From contig CP154954.1 of NCBI GenBank assembly GCA_039621445.1, positions 60,447,858 to 60,511,857 on the forward strand: a stretch of DNA of 64,000 nt, written 5' to 3'. The position numbers and the translations under genes were made by a program. Source of the DNA: Euglena gracilis. Its lineage: Eukaryota > Euglenida > Euglenophyceae > Euglenales. Positions 1 through 10,700 of this stretch are shown here, piece by piece. Each line of letters starts with the position of its first letter. Position 1 is the first letter of the stretch. A model generated the notes under the pieces. That model did not search any database. It had not been told where the DNA came from and saw only the letters and a list, made by a program, of their open reading frames with translations.

Positions 1-1522
1 TGTGGTGCGGTGTGGTGTGGTGTGGCTGTCATAGGTGTTCGGTTACATTTCTACTATGCCATGTTGCTCTGGCGACGTTATCATTTACCACCGCTGCTTA
101 CTGCGATTTGTGTTTTTTTTTGTGTCAGTATGCCATTTGCAAACACCATTTGATCTACAGGGTAGGGGTCCAAATATTGAGCACCTGTTAAATTAGACAG
201 CTGCCAGCTCAGATCCTCAGATACAGGATGATGAGTTTTGATGGATGGGCTTCGTGTGGTTTTGCCATGCGCGTTTCCTTCCTTTCAAGTTCTTGGACCT
301 GCCAAACCACCATTGCTGCCCTGTGCCTTCAATCAGGACGGCCCCCCCCCCCGAGGTTTGCTGAAATAAGGTTCAGGCCAGCTCAGCGAAGCCTGCCTGG
401 ATCTAAAAAAAAATTCGGCACAGAGCGCCCAAATCTGCACACAGAGCAGAGACAAATTTTCTCCAGCCCGCAATTTCTTCATCCCACAGTAGTTTCAAGT
501 TTTGTGCCCGCAAGGGTCGATGTTCGCAAGTGCGCACGTCAACTGTCAAGGACGAAGAGCACTCCATAATACAGAGGTGAAACAAAGGTACATTTACAAG
601 CCACCGCTCTACGTCGCACATTGCAAAATATTTACCCCAACCTTTATTTCTAGAGCCAAGAAAAGGCAGGTTTTTGTGTTTCATGTGGTAATATAAAAAA
701 TGTGGAGTATATTTCTCAAATTTCAGATGTGCGCATCAACGATTCACGCATTTGTGCACACCAACCACGTGTGTGTATTTTGTGCAATCAGTTGGTGTGC
801 ACATTTGCGCATCAACCATTTATGTATTTGTGTGGTTGGTGCGCGCATTTGTGCTCATCGGCCATCTACAAACATACAAGTGGTCAACGTGCACACCAAC
901 CATTTCCACAAAATACACACACGTGGTTGGTGTGCGCAAGTACGCACATAAACCCTCATTTCATAAATCTGTGTCACGTGACTGTTCCGTCGGTGGGCAT
1001 ACATTTCGGTCTGTCGACGGTGGCAGAGTTCTGCAAAGGTTTTTTATGCCATCATCTTCTTATTTAACTGCACATCTCATTGTCCAAATGGTGGACAGTC
1101 GGTCGCCGTTAAATTTGTATGCAACACCTGGCATTCACAGGCAGCAGGACACACCAAAACCCATAGTCACAACAGCCAGGGTGTAACAACCCACCTGTTT
1201 GACAGACAGCGACACGATTCTGTCGCTCCAGACGTACCAGACGTACCAGACAGCTCGTTAGGGTGGCAGTTTGAAACCTTATTGTTTCCTAACCTGTATC
1301 GTGAAATGTGCATCTTACATACTGTTGTTTTTCCAGGGACAGTCGGCGGTTCAAGGAAATTGCAATAAAATGTCGATTTGCGTGATTGCTTACATCTACA
1401 AAGAAAAAAAGCTTACGTGCGAGATGCGCCGCCTAAGTGAAACACCAACAGTTATGTCAGCATGTTTACTTAGTGTCATTGACCCAGACATTCTTTTCCT
1501 CGATTGGACAATACCGCGGAGC
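1..1522. other. No secure gene; GT-rich start, mixed unique sequence
   Basis: Short ORFs here overlap in several frames and show no family motif. The stretch 700-960 repeats the words GTGTGCGCA and TTGGTTGG imperfectly. A possible acceptor at 1,336 precedes GAC AGT CGG, which could encode the GDS motif of paralogue A if the previous exon ended in GG. I do not count this as proven. The missing N-terminal exons of A should lie here or to the left. Confidence 0.5.
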
Positions 1523-1776
1523 AATGCTGGCGCCCATTATTGGGCAGCTGTCCTCCTCATTGAACTGCCTCATGCCCCAGTCATAGATTCATTTAACACC
1601 TGTGTGACCCCTCCCCCGGGAGGTTTTCGAGAGTGGGTGGGTGGGTTGGGGCCCCGTGATCACCCCCCCCCGGGTGGTGTCACTAAGTGAATCTATGGCC
1701 CTAGTCTGCCGTGGCATACTACAAGTCAGCATACCTGGTATGGTTCGAGAAGGCCCCCGGCGCTTGGCTGGGCTGG
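1523..1776 (+). CDS. TBL-A exon after the GDS motif, split by a 116-bp inverted-repeat element
   Basis: Positions 1,527-1,580 read LAPIIGQLSSSLNCLMPQ, matching LAPILAQLFQSLNCLAPR of B and C. From 1,706 the sequence reads AVAYYKSAYLVWFEKAP, matching PAYTRTQYLVDFEEAA. In B and C these are one uninterrupted exon. In A they are parted by an element at 1,582-1,697 flanked by GCCCCAGT and GCCCTAGT. Joining at these direct repeats gives a continuous frame. Reading through meets a TAG directly after the first half. Confidence 0.8.
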
Positions 1777-4700
1777 AATCATGATGCCCTAGGAATGAAG
1801 AGGCTCCAAGTCAGCTCAGTTTTTATGAACCCCAAAAAATTCTGATGGAAGTTCTGGGTTTGACTTGGTTGTTTTCCAGCCCTGAGCATTTTACAGATGG
1901 ATAACTTCTAATGGGCCAGGTCTGCTTGAGGGAAGCGCCCTGCACTTTCATTTATCAGTTCTATTCAAGCAAGGCAAGGGCAATGTCTCAGAATACCCAA
2001 AATATTCAAATCCAAAATTCCAAGTATCATGTCCAACCACGAAGGGATCTGCAACACCCCAAAGACAGGCAGAATATGGAAGACTTTCGGGTCCACATTT
2101 GCCAGGGTTTCTGCTTTCAGGGCGGCAAAGGCACCAGCAGGAAAACAGGGTGCTGGCCGACCTCCTGAACTTTTTCCCGTTGGGGGTTTGGGGCAGGCCA
2201 TATTTTAGTTGGGTGCCGACCCCACCCCGGGGGGGGGAGGTGCCTGCCTGGGAAGGCACTCCCGATCCGACCCCCCCAGGGGGGGGGTCGGCACAGCACA
2301 GACCCGGTGCCGAAGGCGCCGGAGAGCCAAAAATGGCCTATTTTCAAAGGAATGTGCCTGGGCACAGGCCGAAATCCGACCTCGGGGGGGGGGGGGTGGT
2401 GCCTGCCTGGGCAGGCACCCCAAGGCACTCCGGACCCCCTCCCCCCCCGGGTTGGTAAAAAACAGCCTGATTTGGGGGTCCAAGAGGAGATGCAGCTGGG
2501 TTGGATCTGACCAGCATATGTGTGTCATCTCCTAACGGGGGGGGGGGTCCAGCCAGCAGATCCCAACGAGCTTCAGGACCCACCTGCAGGGGTCCGTAAC
2601 CAAAATGACATCAAGTTGGGGCAACTCAGCCCAGCTGGGTCGATCAGAAAATTTTCAAACTAAAGGGTCGACAGCAGTCAAGCCATTTCTCCCAATGTGT
2701 AATTGGAGACGAGCATCTCCAGCCGGTCACACTGCACACCTGGGATTTATTACAGGGATTGGATCGACCTCGTGAGGTTTTTTTTTGCATTCATTTCTCA
2801 TACTCCTACCTCCCCCCCAAAGATCTGATTTTCGTCCGGCATTAAGTGTAGACATATTGTGAACATTTTTGATAACTGGTTCCCCCAAAAGTCTCCAAAA
2901 CTGCATTTTGGGTTGATGCATTTTGGGGCTTATTGAAATATGATTGAGAGGCTTTGATTCTATGTCATTTTTGTGATGTGGTGTTGGTTTGGTGTGATGA
3001 TTTTTTTTGAAGATTCTGCCACAAGTTTATTTGTGATTTTGCATGAATTTGAATGACTTATCCATGATTTCTGAAAAAGGGGCACAGGCTTCTTTTGAAC
3101 TTGGAAGACCTGGTGGGTGGGGGCCAGAACTCCTCTGAAGGGCCCGGAGGCCAGGGTATGGGTTTCTGCACGATACGCTCAATTTATTTTGGAAAACGCC
3201 CTCATACGGCCCGGTTTTGATGTGGGGGGTCCCCCGACAGTGGGTCCCGCCCTGGGCCAGGTGGGTTGGGAGGACCCGGGGAAGGGTCTCAAAAAGAGGC
3301 TGTTTGGCCACGTGCTGCCTCCAACTCAGAAAAAGCGGAGCAAGGCGGCCAAGGCAGCGGATGCGGCGTGGGGCGGCAACCAGGGAGTCGCGGAGGCCAG
3401 AGGGCACATCCTCCCGGGGGAGGGGGTCCAGCCAGCCAGCCAGCGGCCCCTTTGCAGCCCCTCCCCCCATCGACGAGGTTCATTTATTTCCCACCCGCCA
3501 TTTGGGCAGCGGGACGGTCACACACTTTTTGCTGTCGGAGGTGCAAGAGTGTGTCCCAGTCCAGCCCACGGGGCCCCATCGGTTTGGTCAGCCAGCAGCC
3601 TTTTCCCAATCAAGCCGGATTGTCCAGCCTCTGAGCTGGACCCCCCCCCTCCCAGGGGGTCGTTCGCGACGCCCTGGCAGACACCTGGCCGGGGTGGCCC
3701 TGACCACCGCCAAGCCCGCCCGCGCGCTGCAGCAGGCGCTGAGGTCCCGGCCGGCGCTGCTGGTCCTTGCCCAAGCCCCTCCAGCACCGATGTCTCGTCC
3801 CCGCCGCCATTTTTTTCCCTCCCCATCCCCCCCTAGTCGTACGACCACCCCTCATTTACGACCACCCCCCGGTCACAGGTTGCAGGTCATGGGGGTGTTA
3901 TGACCCCCCCCCCCGGTCACAGGTTGCAGGTTGCAAAAAACTTAACACCACCTTACCTATGACCGCCACCTCATTTACGACCACCCCCCGGTCACAGGTT
4001 GCAGGTTATGGGGGTGATATGACCACCCCCCCGGTCACAGGTTGCAGGAACCTGGCCATACGACTAGGGGGGGGGGGTAGGACATATTTTAATTTTTCCG
4101 CCAAAAATTTGCCACCAATGTCAGCCCCCCCCCCCCCGGCATTGAGGATGAACCTGGGGGGGCTTGGCGGCGGCGCCGGGGAGCAGCATTGGCTCGGGGA
4201 CCACGCCCTGGAACTGCTCCGGCTGGGCACCGCATTCTGCACTCACACCAAACTTTTTCTTGATCTCTTGTCATTTTTTGAATTGTCTGACCTTGCATAA
4301 TATTGCAAAAATATCATCACCACCACCATCACCACCACCACCATCATCACCATCATCAAGCTGCGTCAGCTGCAGGGAGGGATTATAAGTCAAGAATTGT
4401 TGGTGAAAATTTGACCCCCCCAAAAAATTACCCCAAACCCCTCGAAATTCTCAATTTTGGGCATTTTTTATACTGGTCAGTCTCAAAAACATGTCAAAAA
4501 TCGTCCTGGCAGAATGAAAAAAAATCTCTTCAGAGATGGTTTCGATCTCTCCAGCCTCTACAGCAGCATTGTGTACATTCCAGGAGCTCCTAAAGAAAGG
4601 AAAGTAAAGGTCTTTACATACTTCATAGTAGTCATCCCTGAAATGACTACCTCCCCGCGTGTCGTTGACACCCCCCCCCGTGTCAACGACACTTTCCTGG

Positions 4701-7700
4701 AACATATTTTTTCTTTTGCGTTGGCCACAGTTTCTGACAAATTTCAGCCAGGACATTTCAAAAATGGGTTGAATCTTCTTTCCAGCCATGGCTTCGAATG
4801 TCATCCCCATTCGCACCGGCCACAGTGTGGCGGACATGCATTCATGGGGTCATTCATCGTTACTGGTGCGGTCGTTTTTTTTTTTAGGTACTGTGTCGTT
4901 GACACGGCGTGTCGTTGACACACCCCCCGTGTCAACGACACTTTCCTGGAACATTGGCGTGTCAACGACAAGCAGGCACCTACGGCCGACCAGGGCCGAC
5001 CATGGCCGACCAGGGCCGACCAGGGCCGACCAGGGCCGACTATGATTTTTAGGACCCCTGTAGGTGGGGGTTCCGACCATGGCCGACCAGGGCCGACCAT
5101 GGCCGACCATGGCCGACCAGGGCCGACTTGCATGTGATCGGCCGACCGAAGGGGAATGGATGAAGTAAGAGGCGCACCGTCCCGCCCGCCGCTTAGGGCC
5201 CCCAAAGGGAGACGCCCCCATTCTGAGATGCGCGCAACCCGTGAGCAGCAAAGGCAATGATCTGTGGGGTGATGCCACCAAGGCTCCCGCCCCCAGCGAG
5301 CCTGGGCGAGTCTCCTTGCTCCTCCCCCCCGAGGGCAGCTCCTCCGCTGCGACGCCCCCAAAGCACCAGCAGGTTGGCCCACACGTCAGCGGCGTTTGCG
5401 CTGGGCTGTGAGGGAGACGCCGCCAAGGATCTCTCCCTCGGTGAGCCTGGGCGGGCCAGTCCCTCCCAGCAGTCCCCACTGCTGGCCATTCCCCCTTCAA
5501 TTCGGCAGCTTTCCCTCTGGAATGCTGGGCAGTGCTGGGCGATGCAGGGCGATGCTGGCCAGGCAGCATCGGCCGCGGGTTACCGCGGGTTTCAGGACTG
5601 TCATGGGTGGGTTGCCGACCGCAGCCGACCGAGCAACTTTTTTCTAATCGATGTCAATTTTTCAGTGAGAATGAGGAATTAGGCTCATTTTCATCCCAGA
5701 TTTTGAGATTTTTCTGGCTCATCTGGCTCATGTTGTCATTTTTTGGCTACGTTTGGCCGCTTTTGGCCGTTTTAGGTCACTTTTGTCCCCTTTTGGCCCA
5801 TTTGTCACCATAATTCACCAATTTTGACCAATTTTTGACCATTTTTGGCCACCTTTTGCACACTTCTTGTAATTTATTTCGCCCATTTTTTTGGTCTCTT
5901 TTTGGTCCAATTTGACCATTTTTGAGCATTTTGCAACAATATATTGTATATTTCGAAGAACTCAACCCATTTTTGGATAATTTCCCCACAAATCTCCAGT
6001 TTTACACCCATTTTGGCCATTACAGATCAGTTTTTGCTAATTTGGGGGCCATTTGTCACTGATTTGGCAAATATTGGGCTAATTTGGGTCAATGTGAGCA
6101 TTTTTTATGGTATTTTGGCCATTTCACGCCCTTTTGGTAATTCTGGGTCATTTTTCACAATCCTTTTTTTTTGTGACGGAACCCCCACCTATGGCCGACT
6201 ATTTGCCGACCAGGGCCGACCAGGGCCGACCAGGGCCGACCAGGGCCGACCATGGCCGACCAGGGCCGACCAGAGCACCAAAATGGGAAGTGACCATAGG
6301 TGCCTGACGACAAGGGAGGGGGGAGGTAGTTGGGCAAGCATCACGTATGAGCTTTCAAATGTTAAGAACAATAGTCAAAGTGTTCACCCTTGGGGAGGGG
6401 GTTTCACTGGTTGAATCCTCAACTTTCTCCCAATGATGAAGTTCTCACCAACCGAAGGGTGACTGGACGGTGACGTATTTTTTGCCTTGGGTGGGATGCA
6501 AACACAATCCAAAAAAAATAGCAAACATCGTCGGGAATGGGCTTCCCTGCTCAACAATTCAGGTCAAAGGATGTTTTTGCCATTTCTTTTTTGAAAAAAG
6601 GAAAAATAAAATGAAAAAGAGTCTTTTTTTTGGAAAAAAAAAGGCAAAAGAGAATGAAAAAGAGTCTTTTTTTTGGATCCGGTTCGACCCATGGTCGAGT
6701 TCCAGCTTACAGGGAAATCTCAGCCCCAAACCTTTTTACAGCCAACCCAAACTTTTTAAGTCTGTGAGGTCGGAGGTGCGAGAGGGTGGGAAGTCAGTAA
6801 GCGCCTTTACGCCAGGCATTGGAGCCTGGCCTGGTGTGTGTGTTCGGGCGAAGTCACCAGGTCACACCCGGTTTGCGAAGTCACCAAGTCACACCTGTTT
6901 TTAGCAAATCCCCCCCACACCCATTTTCTCCGCGTGACACGCGTGACACGCCCGCCATCGGGTCCCACCGGAGGTCGGGCACCCGCACTCTGCGGACGGC
7001 CGCCGACCTGGAGGCCGCCTACCTCGTCGCCGCCCACCACACAATGGCCTTCGTCAACCACTCCCTGCGGGGCGTCGACGGGGTCCAGGTGGTGTGGGTC
7101 ACCGGCAGCCCCGGCGTGGGCTTTGCTCAGGACCGGCCGGCCGTTTTTTTGTTGGAGTTTTCGGCCAGTGAATGTAGTTTGGCGATGGTGTCCGGTTTAG
7201 GTCTGCGGAGCTCATTGAGGCTGAGATCACAGGGCAATGAGGCGGGGTAAACCCCCATGGAGTGCACGGGGTGTGACACTTATTTGGGAACCACCTGAGA
7301 GTTTTTTGGTGAAAAGTGGCTTTTTGGGGTGCGCATTTTTTGGAATTCACTTCCAGCCCTTGGGGGTGCGCCGCTTGTTTGGGCACTATGCACCATTTGG
7401 GCACTGCACACTTCAATGGGGGGGTTAGGTGGGTACGGCGGGGGGGGGGGGCACGGGTACCTGTTGTGGCCAGATGGATCATCCCACACGGTTGACGTGC
7501 TCCACAATTCCACAACCAGACCAAGGGGGAGACGCAAGGTGTGTTGCTCTGGCTGCCTGGTCAGTGGCATTCTGGCCCAGTTGCGGCGCGCGCGGCACCC
7601 CCATGCAGGGCCCGCCCGGCGACCACTTCACCCAGCCGTGGTACACCCGACAGCAGACTTGCAAACACCACCAGGCTGCATTGGACCAACCCCCGGGTCT

Positions 7701-10700
7701 CCGTGTTCCCTGAGGCGCCTGGCCAGGCAGGTACACCCGGGTCTCAGTGTGTGCCCCCCCCCCCCCGCGCGCAGGATCGTGCCTGCCCACGCTGAGGGCA
7801 GACACGATGGCAAAGATGGCGAAGATTGGGCCAAACCGCGTTTCTGGGCTTCCAGTGACTTCAGTGTTGCGAGGCACTTTTCGCCATCTACCCCCCCCCC
7901 GGGGGGTCGGCTCCAGGTCGTAGCTTCAGCTGAAGGCACCCCGTCCCCAGGCCCAGCCAGCTGGCAGCCTTTTTCCAGCCAACCGCCTTTTTCCACACGA
8001 TTAAACTCCCTGACATCGATATAAAGGAGGGTGTACAGGGTTTTAGGTGGGGGGTGCCCCCCTCTTGGACCAGAGGGGGAGTCCAGACCCCCCCCTCCTT
8101 CCGGCGCTTGCGCCAAAATTTTTTGCATTTATGAAGAAAAAATTGCCAAAAAGTCCCCAAAATTGGACTCTTGGCCATTTTGGAGGTTCAAAGTTTTGTC
8201 AAATTTCAAAAAAAATTGTGGTTTGGCCTGGCGCTTCGTGCCGGACCAAAAAATCGGTCACCCGGACCGTGCCATTGTTCAGGTGGGTGTCCCCCCACCC
8301 CCTCCCTCCTGGAATGGCAGGGGAGGTCTGACACCCCCCCCCCCAGGTTCGACTCATTTCCAACCACTCAAAGTGCCATTCGGGCGGATGGACAGCAATT
8401 TTTTGGCTTCAGAGGTGCAAAATGGTCCAAAAAAATTGGCAAAGTGTGTCGGACATAGGCTGCCTGGCTCAAATTTGGGTAAAAAAAAACGGTTTTCTGT
8501 ACAATTATCGTTTTTGGGGGAAATCATTGCACTGTCGGTTTTTTGGTACCCAGTTTGGCCCAGGTTGGACCCAGTTCCAGCCGGGGACCCCTGTGGGGAG
8601 GTGTGTGGGGGGGGGATGGGTTCAGCCAGCAGCCTCTTCCACCCATTTGTTTTCTCAGCCACCTTAAAATTCGGCCTGTACACGACACCCCCTCGTGGGA
8701 GGGGCTGCCCTCGTCGTACGCCCGCCTGCAGCGGTTGGCAGCCATCGCGGTTGGCGCCGCCAAGCAGTACTCCCAGGCTGGTCCCTGGGGTCCGGGTGGG
8801 GGTGCCGGGGGCTGGGAAGTGCATCGGCGGGAATGGCTAATACGGGTCACGATCGCTATTGTGTAAAAGTGAAGCATCCGACATATCCGAAACATCCGAT
8901 GTGTGAAGCATCCGATGCAGGCGGATTTTAAAGTCGTTGCCGACCACACATCTGGGCTAGAATTCCAAGTCATTGAGTTCTGGCCTGCCCCACTCCCCTG
9001 GGGGGGGGGGGGAAGGGACACAACCACTCAGTCTTGGCACTCCAGCACTGAAAGCCTGAAATGGGGCTTTTGGCCTAGCACGGCCAGGCAGCCACATGCG
9101 TGATGTGTGCATTTCCTCCAGAAACGTGTCACATTTCTGGACGAAATGGGTCGTGTTGATGGATGGCTGTCTCCTCCGCATGGTTCTGACCTGCAAAAGC
9201 GGGGCGCATTTGTGTTTCTTCTTGTTCTGGTTTTTCCCATCGTTTGTTTTTCTTCATTTAATTTGATATTAGCACCCCCAATGTCAAACGACTCCCCCCT
9301 TGCCTAACGACCCTCGCCCCCCTGGTCGGAGGACAGACATCACAGGTCGTTGGACATGGGGGACAGAGTAATAGTCAGACGAAACTGGCATGACTCTTGT
9401 AGGGGCAAACTCCAGGGCAAATCATTTCTGGGGGGGGGGAGGGTTATGAAACTCAGGGGTTAAGTGTTTGGTAATGGTGGCTTTTCGGAAACAGCAAAAG
9501 GCTCCCAAAATGACAGCATGCTTTTGATACACGGTGATGGGTTGCAGGCTATATTTCAAGGGGAGGCCAACCCCCACCTCGGGGGGGGGGGGGTATCTGC
9601 TTGGGCAGGCATTCCAGGGCCCCCAGATCCTGCTGGGGGGGGGGACATGGCCAGTAGAGGACGAAGGCACTCCGGCACTCCACCAAAAAAATGCCGGAAA
9701 CTCCAAAAACCATTGTTTTTTTTTGGCTCACATCCAGGCAGGCACCCCCTGAACGGAGTGTCTCCCTGCCCAGACAGTCAGGGCACTCCGAGACCCCCCT
9801 CTCTGCCGGGGTCGGTCAAATTCGGTCTGATGGGGTGGGGGGGGGATGAAACCTTGTTGGCCAAGTTAGGCAGAACTGATGTATTTCATTATCAAGTTTG
9901 CAAATGAAGTAGTGTTTTTTTTTTGCTTCTTATCTCCACAGAGAAATGCACTTTCATCGTTGTGGTTTTTCGTCGGGCCGAAAGATCCAGCGTGGGACCC
10001 CCCTGTTAAGGGTTTCTCATATTTGAACATTACCGGCCTTTCTGACTTGCCTTTCTCTTCATGGCTTGGTGTGATGCTATTTGAAACCCTCTCCGCCAAC
10101 CCTTCTCTCTCTGTGTGAGGCACCCTGATGGTTAGTTTTTTTTAAAAAATTGGGTTTGAACAGAGAATTTCTGGGGATCCAGGGAAGGTTACTCAGTTGG
10201 GCAGATTAGAACGGCATCTCTTCAACATCTGGACAACATCTAGAAAATATTCGTATTTTTGGCTTTATTTTGAAGGCAATTTCTTTGTTCATAATTTAAG
10301 GTATTTGAAGGTATTTTTTAAGGCTTTTAAGGTTTTCCAGGGCGGTCAGAAGGCTGTATGGGCAGCGAACCAATATATTTTTGCTTTTGCAAGTTGCCCA
10401 AAACCAAAACGCATTTTTTGAGTTTTGTGTTGGATATTCAATGTTCCAGCGATTCCAGAAATCATTTTCTCCCCAGAGTTGGCCTGTTTTTTTGCTCTTT
10501 ATTTTTGCTCGGTTGGAGAAAATTCTGCCACTCCGGATTTTTGAGGCGTTTTAAGGACCTAAAAATTAAGCAGTTTGGCTAAGCACAATTCTGAAATCTT
10601 GCCTGCCTTTTCTATATCTATTTCTATATCCAGTGCGAACAGTGTCGATCAGTTTTCAGGCATTTTGACAAAAAAAAATCAAGCCACTTTAAGGCATTTA

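Larger units (their letters stand above)
4232..6972. other. Intron of TBL-A, repeat-filled
   Basis: Between the GEQHW exon and the VVWVTGSP exon. It holds the microsatellite, hairpin cluster and composite repeat listed separately. It also holds a 5,160-5,620 G+C-rich stretch whose open frames show no recognisable domain, and duplicated AAAATGAAAAAGAGTC text at 6,600-6,680. Confidence 0.5.

Noticed and set aside
1330-1370. GDS motif of gene A (GAC AGT CGG CGG)
   Set aside because: The Gly needs an unknown upstream exon and the following residues do not match B or C; kept only as a possibility.
4979-5125. CRISPR-like repeat array
   Set aside because: Units are contiguous 10-mers with no spacers, and the genome is eukaryotic.
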